DNA of 64,000 bases from Betaproteobacteria bacterium (lineage in GTDB: Bacteria > Pseudomonadota > Gammaproteobacteria > Burkholderiales > Burkholderiaceae_C): assembly GCA_009923315.1 (NCBI GenBank), contig RFTU01000005.1, positions 1-64,000 of the forward strand, written 5' to 3'. The notes below the pieces were generated by a model. That model had not been told where the DNA came from. It ran no database searches and was given only the letters and a program-made list of their open reading frames with translations. Shown one piece after another: positions 46,271 to 57,997 of this stretch. The position numbers and the translations under genes were made by a program. Within the stretch, counting starts at the first letter, position 1. Each line of letters starts with the position of its first letter.

Positions 46271-47950
46271 ATGCGCAGTCAAACCCATTTTTCGCGCACC
46301 CTCCTGCGCCAACCGATTGGCGTGTTGGCGATCCTGGTGGGTCTGGCCGCCTGCGGCGGCGGGTCTGGCGGAGCAACTCCCCCCACGGCGGGTGACAGTG
46401 GCTCCGCGGTTGGGGGCACCACGCCCTCATCGCCTCCCCTGCCGACGGTCGACATCCGCAGCGTGGCAGCCAATGGGGTCGCGCTGCCCTTGCCCGAAGG
46501 TTGGCAATACGGCGCCTTCATGCAGATCTTCGTGCGCAGCTACCAGGACAGTGACGGGGACGGCATCGGTGACCTCAAAGGACTCATCTCGCGCCTGGGC
46601 TATCTGAAGGACTTGGGCGTGCGTGGCCTTTGGCTGATGCCCGTGAACCCCAGCCAGGACCGGGACCACGGCTACGCGGTGACGGACTACCGCAATGTCG
46701 AATCGCAGTACGGCAGCCTGGCCGACCTAGATGCCCTGGTCAGTGTCGCCGCCGCCAACGGCATGGGTGTGATCCTCGACTACGTGATCAACCACAGCGC
46801 AGCCGACCATCCGGCCTTCATCAACGCGCGCGCGGCCAGGGACAACGCCTTTCGCAACTGGTACCTGTGGCAGGACAACGCACCAGCGAATTGGTCCGTG
46901 TTCGGCCAGAACCCCTGGCGGCAAGACCCCACGGGCTGGTACTACGCGCCCTTCTGGAGCCAGATGCCCGACTGGAACCTTCGCCTGCCTGCGGTGGAGT
47001 CCTTCCACCACGACAACCTCCGGTTCTGGCTCAACCGTGGCGTGGCAGGTTTTCGCTTCGATGCCGTGGGCCTGCTGATCGAGAACGGGCCGAATGCCTT
47101 CAACAACCAGCCTGAAAGCCGCGCGTTCTTGCAGCAGGTCCAGGGCGTTCTGCAGGCCTACCCGCGCCGCTACATGGTGTGCGAAGCACCCGACGACCCA
47201 CAGAACTACGCCGTGGCCTGCGGCAGCGCCTTCGCCTTCGACCTGAACGGCCGCATCCTGGGCGCCGTGCGCGGCAACACGGCCGACATGGCCGCGGTCA
47301 GCCGCTACTTCAACACCGCTGCGCCGGGCACGGCCACCTTCCTGGCCAACCACGACCTGTTCGCAGGTGACCGCGTTTGGAACCAACTCAGTGGCGACAA
47401 CGCCGCCATGAAGCTGGCCGCGGCCACCTACCTGCTGATGCCGGGCACGCCCTTCATCTATTACGGAGAAGAAATCGGCATGGCCGCTGCGTCCGGCATC
47501 AGCGGCGACGGCCGCCTGCGCACACCCATGAGTTGGACACCCGGCGGCCCCGGTGCCGGTTTCACCACCGGCGTGCCCTACCGTTCCCTTTCCAGCAACG
47601 CCAGCACGAACAACGTGCAGGCGCAACAGGCTCAGGCCGACTCGCTGCTGGGGTTCTACAAGGCCATGCTCAACCTGCGCAATACGAGGCTGTCGATTTC
47701 ACGTGGCAGCTACGACCGGCCCTTCGTGCAGGGCTCGGTCATGGGCTACACCCGCACGCTGGGGCAGGAACGCACCTTGGTCCTGATCAACTACGGCACC
47801 CAAGCTGCGCGCTTGACGCTCACCGACCTGCCATCTGCCGCCGTGCTCACCACCCTGTGGCCCCAAGGCACCGCCACCACCAGCGCCAGCAGTGGCCAGG
47901 CCGAAATCGACGTGCCGGCGCGCAGCCTGCGTGTGGTGGACGTGAAATGA
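46271..47950 (+). CDS. Alpha-amylase family GH13 lipoprotein
   Basis: This 559-residue protein has a lipoprotein signal (lipobox LAACG near residue 28), a Gly/Ser/Thr/Pro linker to about residue 60 and a complete GH13 barrel. Catalytic residues are D264 (GFRFDAVG), E305 (VCEAPD) and D362 (LANHD). The DSDGDGIGDLKGL stretch is a Ca2+-binding type motif seen in oligo-glucosidase-like members. The mature enzyme is probably held outside or on the outer membrane and attacks starch or maltodextrins. It overlaps the next amylase gene by ATGA. Confidence 0.93.
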   Translation: MRSQTHFSRTLLRQPIGVLAILVGLAACGGGSGGATPPTAGDSGSAVGGTTPSSPPLPTVDIRSVAANGVALPLPEGWQYGAFMQIFVRSYQDSDGDGIGDLKGLISRLGYLKDLGVRGLWLMPVNPSQDRDHGYAVTDYRNVESQYGSLADLDALVSVAAANGMGVILDYVINHSAADHPAFINARAARDNAFRNWYLWQDNAPANWSVFGQNPWRQDPTGWYYAPFWSQMPDWNLRLPAVESFHHDNLRFWLNRGVAGFRFDAVGLLIENGPNAFNNQPESRAFLQQVQGVLQAYPRRYMVCEAPDDPQNYAVACGSAFAFDLNGRILGAVRGNTADMAAVSRYFNTAAPGTATFLANHDLFAGDRVWNQLSGDNAAMKLAAATYLLMPGTPFIYYGEEIGMAAASGISGDGRLRTPMSWTPGGPGAGFTTGVPYRSLSSNASTNNVQAQQAQADSLLGFYKAMLNLRNTRLSISRGSYDRPFVQGSVMGYTRTLGQERTLVLINYGTQAARLTLTDLPSAAVLTTLWPQGTATTSASSGQAEIDVPARSLRVVDVK

Positions 47951-49586
47951 AGAAGGCCCTGCTCACGACCGCGCTGCTGGGGCTCTTGGCGGCGTGCCAA
48001 TCCACTGCACCCACTGCCGCCCCTTCATTCGACGCCAGCCCGGTAGCGGCCGCGCCTTCATCGAGATCTTCGTCCGCGCCTACCAAGACAGCGACGGGGA
48101 CGGCATTGGCGACCTGCGAGGCCTGATCTCGCGGCTTGACCACCTTCATCAGTTGGGCGTGCGTGGCATTTGGCTGATGCCCGTCACTCGGAGCGCCGAC
48201 CGCGACCATGGCTACGCCACCACCGACTTCCGAGGGGTGGAGCCCGACTACGGCACGCTGGCCGACATGCGCGAACTGCTGCGCCAGGCGCACCGCCGCG
48301 GCATCGGCGTGATCATGGACTACGTGATCAACCACGGCTCGCATGAATTCCCGCCCTTCCAGGCCGCGCTGGCGGATGCAAGCAGCCCCTACCGCCCCTG
48401 GTTCCTGTGGTCACAAGAAGCGCCAAAGGGCTGGGACATCTGGGGGAAGAACCCCTGGTACCACGCGGCATCCAAACCGTGGACCTTTGAAGGCGAATGG
48501 AAAGACCTGCCCGCGCCACCGCCCGGCGCGCAAGGCTTCTATTTCGGCACCTTCGGCGCGAACATGCCCGACTTCAATCTGCGCCACGCGCCTGCGCTGC
48601 GCTACCACCTGGACAGCCTGCGCTTCTGGATGAACCTGGGTCTGGATGGCGTGCGCCTGGATGCGGTACCGCACATGGTGGAAAACAGCGCCCAGGACTG
48701 GAACGACCAACCCGAAAGCCGTGCGTTGACCAAGCAACTGCAGGACCTGGTGAAGTCCTACCCCAAGCGGTACACCGTATGCGAGGCCACGGCCAGCCCC
48801 GAGGTTTATGGTCGGGCCGATGTGTGTGGAGGTGCCTTCGCCTTCAGCCTGATACCGCATATCGTGGCCGCCCCCAAGGGAGATGCCGCAGCGGTGCGCG
48901 CCATGGTCGACTACTGGAAGTCGGCGCCACCGGGCATGGCCACCTTTCTATCGAACCACGACATCTTCGCGGGCCAGCGAGCCTGGGACCAGTTCGGCGC
49001 CAACGAAGCTCGGTACAAGCTTGCGGCCTCCACCTACCTGCTGATGCCGGGAACGCCCTTCATCTACTACGGTGAAGAGGTGGGCCAGGCGGGCCTGCCT
49101 GGCCTGAAGGGGGACCTGCCGATTCGCGGTCCCATGAGTTGGGACACGCGGCCACATGCAGGGTTCACCAAGGGCACTCCGTTCCGCGCTGCTGCACCCA
49201 ATGCCGCCACCCACAATGTCCTGGCACAGAGCGCCGGCACGCGCTCCATCCTGCGTCACTACCGAGACATGCTGGCCTTGCGCAATGGCCATCCCTCCAT
49301 TGCACGGGGCACTTGGGAGCACGCCTTCGCCGACGGGCTGGTCATGGGATTCCAACGCGCGCTCGGGCCCGAGCGCACGCTGGTGCTCATCAACTACGGG
49401 CAGGCCCACCGAGAAGTCGCGCTACCCGGACTGGGCGCCTCTTCGAGGGCCGAACTCCTGTGGGCTTCAGCACCCCACATGGCCGGACGATTGATCCCCA
49501 CCGCGTCAGCACCGGCGCTTCGGCCCACGGCACATGCGCTGCCGGCACAGTCGGTTCAGGTGTGGCGCATCAGCCCAGCAAGCTGA
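47947..49586 (+). pseudogene. Second GH13 amylase lipoprotein, frameshifted near its N-terminus
   Basis: The ATG at 47947 overlaps the previous stop and opens a clean lipoprotein signal (MKKALLTTALLGLLAACQST). This frame reaches PVAAA at 48044-48054, then runs into a nonsense peptide and stops at 48126. The mature enzyme (GRAFIEIFVRAYQDSDGDG onward) is in the next frame and complete to 49586, with GVRLDAVPHM, VCEATA and LSNHDIF catalytic motifs. The upstream paralogue has a linker and a WQY motif just before this point, so an internal segment is missing here. The junction contains the perfect palindrome GCGGCCGC (48046-48053). A GTG start at 47994 in the second frame would give no signal peptide. 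Confidence 0.82.
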
Positions 49587-51087
49587 ACGGCCCGCGCCCG
49601 CTGGCCGCCGTGATCAGGCCCAGCACACGGCGGGCCTCCTCATTCACCATGGACCAATCCATTCGCCAGGTCCAGTTGTGCGGGCCCATCGAACCCGGCA
49701 GGTTCATGCGGTGCTCGGCCCCCAGGCCCAGCACATCCTGCAGTGGGAATACCGCCATGCAGGCCACGGACTGCGACGCCGCGCGGATCATGCCCCAGTG
49801 GATGTCATGGTCCCAGGCGTTGAGGTAGCTGGCTGCAAAGTGGCGCTCGGCGGGCGTGGCCTTGCTCCACCAACCGTGCACCGTGTCGTTGTCGTGCGTG
49901 CCCGTGTACACCAGGGTGTTGACCACATAGTTGTGGGGCAGGAAGTCGTGCGTGCCGTCGCCGCCGAAGGCCTGAGAGAAGATGCGCATGCCCGGAAAGC
50001 CACAGCCGTCGCGAAGTTCCAGTACATCCGGCGTGATGAGGCCCAGGTCCTCGGCCACGATGGGCAAGCGACCCAGCGCTTTTTCGATGGCATCGAACAA
50101 GGCCTTGCGCGGCCCCGGCACCCAGCGCCCTTCGCGGGCCGTGGGGCATGAAGCCGGTATCTCCCAATAACCCGCAAATCCCCGGAAGTGATCGATGCGA
50201 AACACGTCGGCCTGCGCCAACGCGCGCCGAACACGCGCGGTCCACCACGCGTAGTCCTCGGCGGCCATGCGGTCCCAGCGGTACAGCGGGTTGCCCCAAC
50301 GCTGCCCGTCTTCACTGAAATCATCGGGCGGGCAGCCGGCGACCACCGTGGGCTGGTGATGCTCGTCGAGCTCGTACAGGTCCGGGCGTGCCCAACAGTC
50401 TGCACTGTGGTGCGCAATGAAGATGGGCAGGTCACCCATGATGCGCACACCACGCTGGGCGGCATAGGCCCGCAGCTGTGTCAGTTGGGTATCGAAGCAC
50501 CATTGCACGAAGGCCCAGAAATCCATTTCTGCAGCATGCTTCTTGGCCGCGACCTGCATCGCCTTGGGATCGCGGTCACGGCAGCCCGCCTCCCAGTCCC
50601 ACCAACACTGGCCGCCGTGCGCAGCTTCCAGCGCCATGAACAGCAGGTAGTCGTCCAGCCACCAGGCCTGATCGGCGCGCCAAGCCGCCAGCGCGGCGCG
50701 CTCGGCGGCGGTGGCTTGGCGCTCGAATCCCGCGTGGGCCAGACGCAATCGTTCCAGGCGCCAAGGCACCACGGCGTCAAAGTCCACCCGCGCGCCTCGG
50801 TCCCGCACGGGGGCTCCGTGCAAGGCCTGAGGCTCCATCCAACCCGCCGCCACCAGCGGCTCGAAGGCCACCATCAAGGGGCTGCCCGCGAAGGCCGACA
50901 CGCTCTGGTACGGTGAATTGCCCGGCCCGATGGGCGTGGTGGGCAGCCATTGCCACACCGTCTGGCCGGCCGACGCCAGCCAATCCACGAAGCGTTGGGC
51001 ATCGGGGCCGAAATCGCCAATGCCATGTGGGCCCGGCAGGGAGGTGATGTGCAGCAGGATGCCGCTGGTGCGCTGGGTCAAGTCCAT
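49570..51087 (-). CDS. malQ: 4-alpha-glucanotransferase (amylomaltase, GH77)
   Basis: This 505-residue cytoplasmic enzyme moves glucan segments between maltodextrins and releases glucose. It has the GH77 barrel opening RTSGILLHITSLPGPHGIGD, nucleophile Asp in FRIDHFRGFAGYWE, acid Glu in PIVAEDLG and third Asp in YTGTHDNDT. It is last in the operon glgP-glgB-glgX-malQ, 24 bases after glgX. ATG 51087 is preferred over a TTG two codons upstream. Its 3' end overlaps the converging amylase gene by 17 bases. Confidence 0.95.
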   Translation of the reverse strand: MDLTQRTSGILLHITSLPGPHGIGDFGPDAQRFVDWLASAGQTVWQWLPTTPIGPGNSPYQSVSAFAGSPLMVAFEPLVAAGWMEPQALHGAPVRDRGARVDFDAVVPWRLERLRLAHAGFERQATAAERAALAAWRADQAWWLDDYLLFMALEAAHGGQCWWDWEAGCRDRDPKAMQVAAKKHAAEMDFWAFVQWCFDTQLTQLRAYAAQRGVRIMGDLPIFIAHHSADCWARPDLYELDEHHQPTVVAGCPPDDFSEDGQRWGNPLYRWDRMAAEDYAWWTARVRRALAQADVFRIDHFRGFAGYWEIPASCPTAREGRWVPGPRKALFDAIEKALGRLPIVAEDLGLITPDVLELRDGCGFPGMRIFSQAFGGDGTHDFLPHNYVVNTLVYTGTHDNDTVHGWWSKATPAERHFAASYLNAWDHDIHWGMIRAASQSVACMAVFPLQDVLGLGAEHRMNLPGSMGPHNWTWRMDWSMVNEEARRVLGLITAASGRGPFSLLG

Positions 51088-51111
51088 CTTCAATGCTTCA
51101 CTTCTGAACCA

Positions 51112-53250
51112 TCAGGCCACCGACTGCAGCACCACCACGGCCCGCGCCGGCACTTCGAAAACCTCTTGACACACGGTATCCCGCTGTGCCTCACCGGCGT
51201 CGGCCGCCGTGGAGTCCAGCAGCACGCGCCACGTGCCTTGCAGCGCCACGGCAGCCGGCTCCTCATGGGGATGAAACACCGCCAACAGGGCCGCCGATTG
51301 CGGCGCGCTGAACACGCACACCAGCGACACGTTGCGCGTGTCCTGCCAATCGTGCGCCTGCAAGGGCTGACCGTCCAAACCCAGCCATCGCACCTGGGGC
51401 AGAAGGGCTTGGTCGGCATGGTCGGCAAACCACTGGTCGTGGCGCAGGCATTCGTGCGCCGCGCGCAAGGCCAGGCACCGGCGAACCAGGGCCAGCATCG
51501 CCGTATCGGCGTGGGCCCAATCCAACCAACTCACCGTCGCATCCTGGCAGTAGGCATTGTTGTTGCCGCGCTGGCTCTTGCCGATCTCATCGCCTGCGGC
51601 CAGCATGGGCGTGCCCTGTGCCAACAGCAGCGTGGCCATCATGGCGCGCTGCACGTGTCCGCGCGCCTTGTTGACCGCCGCATCGTCGGTCGGCCCTTCG
51701 ACGCCGAAGTTGGCGCTCAGCTCGTTGTCCCGTCCATCGCGGTTGTCCTCGCCGTTGGCCAGGTTGTGCTTGCGGTGGTAGCTCACCACGTCGCGCAGGG
51801 TGAACCCGTCGTGCGCGGTGATGAAGTTCACGCTGGCTGAAGGCCGCCGCTGGGAATGGTGAAACAGGTCGCTGGACGCGGCCAATCGCCGCGCGAATTC
51901 GCCGCGCGTCACCGCATTCAGATGAGCCCGGTGGTTCAGGCCTGGTGCGCCGAAGAGCCAGTAGCCGCGCACGGCATCGCGGAAGCGGTCGTTCCAATCG
52001 AGGAAGGCCCCGGGGAAGCGCCCCACCTGGTAGCCCCCCGGCCCGCTGTCCCAAGGCTCGGCAATCAGGTGCACATCGGCCAACACCGGGTCTTGGCGCA
52101 GCGCGGTGAAGAAGGCGGCATCCGGCTGAAAGGCTTGGGCGCGCGTGCGGCCCAGCGTAGCGGCCAGGTCAAAGCGAAAGCCATCCACGCCCATCTCCAG
52201 CACCCAATGGCGCAGGGAGTCCAGCACGAACTGCGTGACACGCGGCTGCCACACCGCCAGGGTGTTGCCGCAGCCGGTGAGGTTTTCGCAGCGGCTGGCA
52301 TCCTCGGGCATCAACCGGTACCAACTGGCGTTGTCCAGCCCGCGGAACGATAACGTGGGCCCGTCCTCGCCACCCTCGGCCGTGTGGTTGTAGACCACGT
52401 CGATCACCACCTCCAGCCCCGCAGCGTGCAGCGCACGCACCATCTCGCGGAACTCATCGGTGGCCGCCGCCGTGTCGTGCGGCGTGCGGGACCAGCGCGG
52501 GTCCACGCAGAAGAAGCCCAGCGTGTTGTAGCCCCAGTAGTTGGTCTTGCCCATCTTCACCAGATGCGGCTCATCAATCGCGTACTGGATGGGCAGCAGA
52601 GAAAGCGTGCTGATGCCCAGCCGCTTGAAATGGTCGATGCAGACAGGATGCGCCAAGCCCGCGTAGGTGCCCTGCAGGTCCGGCGGCACACCCGGGTGCA
52701 GACGGCTGAAGCCCTTCACATGCACCTCGTACAGCACCAGGCGGTCCTTCGAGTGCCGCGGCCGGCCCTGGCTCAAGGCCTGAGCCTGCGCAGGTGGCAA
52801 GGCATGGGCCACGCGCGCCTTCAGGGCCCAAGCGCCGTTGTCGCGGGCATCGGCCACGCGGATGCCATCGGGGTGGCCCGCCACATGGCCATGGTGCTCG
52901 TCACGTCGCTCAAAGCGGCCGACGATTTCTCGGGCACAGGGGTCCAGCAACAGCTTGGCCGCATTGAAGCGGTGACCTTGGTCCGGCGCATAGGGCCCAT
53001 GAGCCCGAAGCCCGTACACCTGCCCCACTTCAAGCCCCGGCACAAAGCCATGGAACACGCCGTCGTGCGGGCCATGCAGCCGATAGCGCTGCGTCTCCAC
53101 CGCACCCGCCGCGTCATACAGGCAAAGTTCAATCGCCTGCGCGTGCTGCGAGAACACCGCGAAATTCACCCCACCGTCCCACGCGTGGGCACCCATCGGG
53201 AATCCGCGCCCTTGATCAGGCGTGTAAGGGGTGTTCAGGGCCAGCACCAT
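51112..53250 (-). CDS. glgX: Glycogen debranching enzyme GlgX
   Basis: This 712-residue GH13 enzyme removes maltotetraose-type branches left by glycogen phosphorylase. It has an N-terminal CBM48 domain (AWDGGVNFAVFSQHA), then YEVHVKGFSRLHPGVP, VYNHTAEGGEDGPTLSFRG, nucleophile in GFRFDLAATL, acid in IAEPWDSG and TAHDGFTLRD. These motifs are diagnostic for GlgX. The start at 53250 follows the glgB stop after 17 bases; the frame is open upstream inside glgB but lacks family sequence there. Confidence 0.95.
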   Translation of the reverse strand: MVLALNTPYTPDQGRGFPMGAHAWDGGVNFAVFSQHAQAIELCLYDAAGAVETQRYRLHGPHDGVFHGFVPGLEVGQVYGLRAHGPYAPDQGHRFNAAKLLLDPCAREIVGRFERRDEHHGHVAGHPDGIRVADARDNGAWALKARVAHALPPAQAQALSQGRPRHSKDRLVLYEVHVKGFSRLHPGVPPDLQGTYAGLAHPVCIDHFKRLGISTLSLLPIQYAIDEPHLVKMGKTNYWGYNTLGFFCVDPRWSRTPHDTAAATDEFREMVRALHAAGLEVVIDVVYNHTAEGGEDGPTLSFRGLDNASWYRLMPEDASRCENLTGCGNTLAVWQPRVTQFVLDSLRHWVLEMGVDGFRFDLAATLGRTRAQAFQPDAAFFTALRQDPVLADVHLIAEPWDSGPGGYQVGRFPGAFLDWNDRFRDAVRGYWLFGAPGLNHRAHLNAVTRGEFARRLAASSDLFHHSQRRPSASVNFITAHDGFTLRDVVSYHRKHNLANGEDNRDGRDNELSANFGVEGPTDDAAVNKARGHVQRAMMATLLLAQGTPMLAAGDEIGKSQRGNNNAYCQDATVSWLDWAHADTAMLALVRRCLALRAAHECLRHDQWFADHADQALLPQVRWLGLDGQPLQAHDWQDTRNVSLVCVFSAPQSAALLAVFHPHEEPAAVALQGTWRVLLDSTAADAGEAQRDTVCQEVFEVPARAVVVLQSVA

Positions 53251-53267
53251 CGGCGCGTCAATTCGAA

Positions 53268-55174
53268 TCAGCGATCGGAAGGCCGCACCAGCATCAGCGT
53301 GGCCAAGGGCGGCACCGTCAGGCACAGGCTGTGACCATGCCCATGGGCGGCCACGGGTTCGGGCAACAAGCGTACACCGCCATTGCCCACGCCCGACCCG
53401 CCATACACCGTCGCATCGGTATTCAGGGCTTCCTGCCATGCTCCCTGCAGATGCACGGGCAAGCCGATGCGGTAGCCCTGCCGCACCACCGGCGTGAAGT
53501 TGGACACCACCAGCACCGCCCCGCCGCGCCCGTCGTGGCGCGCCCAGGCGTAGACGCTGTTGTCCGCATCATCGACCACCAACCATTCAAAGCCCTCAGG
53601 CATGCAGTCCAACCGGTGCAGTGCGGGCTGCGCCTTGTACAGGCCATTGAGGTCGCGCACCAGTTGCTGCACACCCCGGTGCCGCGCATCATCCAGCAGC
53701 CCCCAGGGCAACTCGTGCGCGTCCTGCCATTCCCAGGGCTGCGCGAATTCCTGCCCCATGAACAACAGCTTCTTGCCGGGGTGGCCCCACATGAAGCCGT
53801 AGTAGGCCCGCAAGTTCGCAAAGCGCTGCCAATCGTCACCCGGCATGCGGCCAAGGATCGAGCCCTTGCCGTGCACCACCTCGTCATGCGAAAGCGGCAG
53901 CACGAAGTTTTCGCTGAAGGCGTACACCAGGCCAAAGCGCATCTTGTCGTGGTGCCAACGGCGGTGAACCGGGTCTTCCTGCATGTAGCGCAGGGTGTCG
54001 TTCATCCAGCCCATGTTCCACTTGTAGTGAAAGCCCAGGCCGCCGTGGCTCACCGGTGCGCTCACACCGGGAAAGGCGGTGCTCTCCTCGGCCACCGTGA
54101 TGGCGCCAGGGCACTGTGCCCCCAGGATGCTGTTGAGCGCACGAAACAAGTCGATGGCCTCCAGGTTCTCTCGGCCACCGTGCACATTGGGCAGCCATTG
54201 CCCTTCCTTGCGCGAATAGTCACGGTAGAGCATGGAGGCCACCGCGTCCACCCTCAAGCCATCCACACCACCGCACTCGATCCAATACCGAGCGCTTCCA
54301 ATCAGGAAGTTGCGGACCTCCCAACGGCCAAAGTTGTAGATGCAGGTGTTCCAGTCCTGGTGATAGCCCTCGCGCGGGTCTTGGTACTCGTAGAGCGCCG
54401 TGCCGTCAAAACGCGCCAGGCCAAAGGCGTCGGTGGGAAAGTGGGCCGGCACCCAGTCCAGCAGCACCCCCACCCCATGGTCATGACAAGCCTGCACAAA
54501 GCGCTGGAAGCCTTCCATGGGTCCGAAGCGCGCAGAAGGCGCATAAACCCCCAGCGTCTGGTAGCCCCAACTGCCGTCAAAGGGATGCTCGGTGATGGGC
54601 ATCAGCTCCAGATGCGTAAAACCCATGTCGGCCACGTAGCCCGGCAGAACGGCAGCCAGCTCATCCCACGAGAGAAACCCTCCATCGGCCCGCTTGCGCC
54701 AGGAGCCCAGGTGCACCTCGTAGATGGACACCGGGGCCTGCCGCGCATTCGCGACGGCGCGTTCAGCTGGCAAGGTACGGCGCTTGGGCACATGCGCCAC
54801 CACACTGGCGTTGTCCGGCCGCAGTTGGGCCTGGCGCGCCATCGGGTCGGCCTTCAGCGGCAACAAGTGCCCGTTGGCATCATGCAGTTCGAACTTGTAG
54901 AGCGCGCCTGCTCCCACGCCAGCCACCGCGCCCTCCCACACGCCGCTCCAGCCGCGGTTGCGCAAGGGGTTCACGCGGCCATCCCAGCCGTTGAAGTCGC
55001 CCACCACGCTCACGGACCTTGCGTTGGGCGCCCACAAGGAAAATCGGGTAGCAGAGCCGTCGGCCAGTACATGTGCACCCAGTACCGTCCAAGGCGCCGG
55101 ATGGCTTCCCTTCGAAAGCAATTCGAGGTCGGCGTCGTCAATCGACACCGCCACCCCCACCGCCGCAGCGTCGG

Positions 55175-55178
<4 letters not shown>
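53268..55178 (-). CDS. glgB: 1,4-alpha-glucan branching enzyme
   Basis: This protein is 636 residues from GTG 55178, or 642 from GTG 55196. It introduces alpha-1,6 branches. It has a CBM48 domain ([21 protein letters not shown]) and the GH13 barrel motifs [10 protein letters not shown], nucleophile in [17 protein letters not shown], acid in [11 protein letters not shown] and [11 protein letters not shown]. There is only one N-terminal module, so it is shorter than the E. coli type. The GTG overlaps the glgP stop (GTGA), hence translational coupling. A branching enzyme inside a degradative operon suggests coordinated remodelling; glgA and glgC are not in the window. Confidence 0.95.
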
Positions 55179-57751
<2,573 letters not shown>

Positions 57752-57771
57752 CTTGAAGTGGTCAGGTATGC

Positions 57772-57787
57772 GGGCCTGAACAGGCCC
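57772..57787 (-). other. Leader hairpin upstream of glgP
   Basis: GGGCCTG (57772-57778) and CAGGCCC (57781-57787) are exact complements with a two-base loop, 20 bases before the glgP start. In the mRNA it could hinder ribosome access or mark a regulator site. Confidence 0.4.
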
Positions 57788-57829
57788 TGTTGCGTCGCAT
57801 GCGAATTGTGCCCACGGGTCACAGATTTC

Positions 57830-57858
57830 TGTAGTTTTACTACATCGGGTTAACCCGA
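57830..57858. promoter_or_regulatory. Two adjoining palindromes between glgP and the ABC ATPase gene
   Basis: TGTAGTTTTACTACA (57830-57844) is a perfect inverted repeat with a three-base centre, immediately followed by the perfect 14-base palindrome TCGGGTTAACCCGA (57845-57858). The first shares GTTTTACTACA with the pulA/amylase gap. LacI-type regulators of maltose genes use sites of such size, but the regulator is not in the window. Confidence 0.6.
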
Positions 57859-57997
57859 ATTTAACCTAAACCATTGATTACAAATGCTTTTTATGGGCTC
57901 TATTCGACGACATCCATGTCATCCCCGATACAGCTCGATGTAAATTTCCTAGAAACTCAAGCGCAGACACCGCAATCGAACGCAGGGAGGCCGCACC

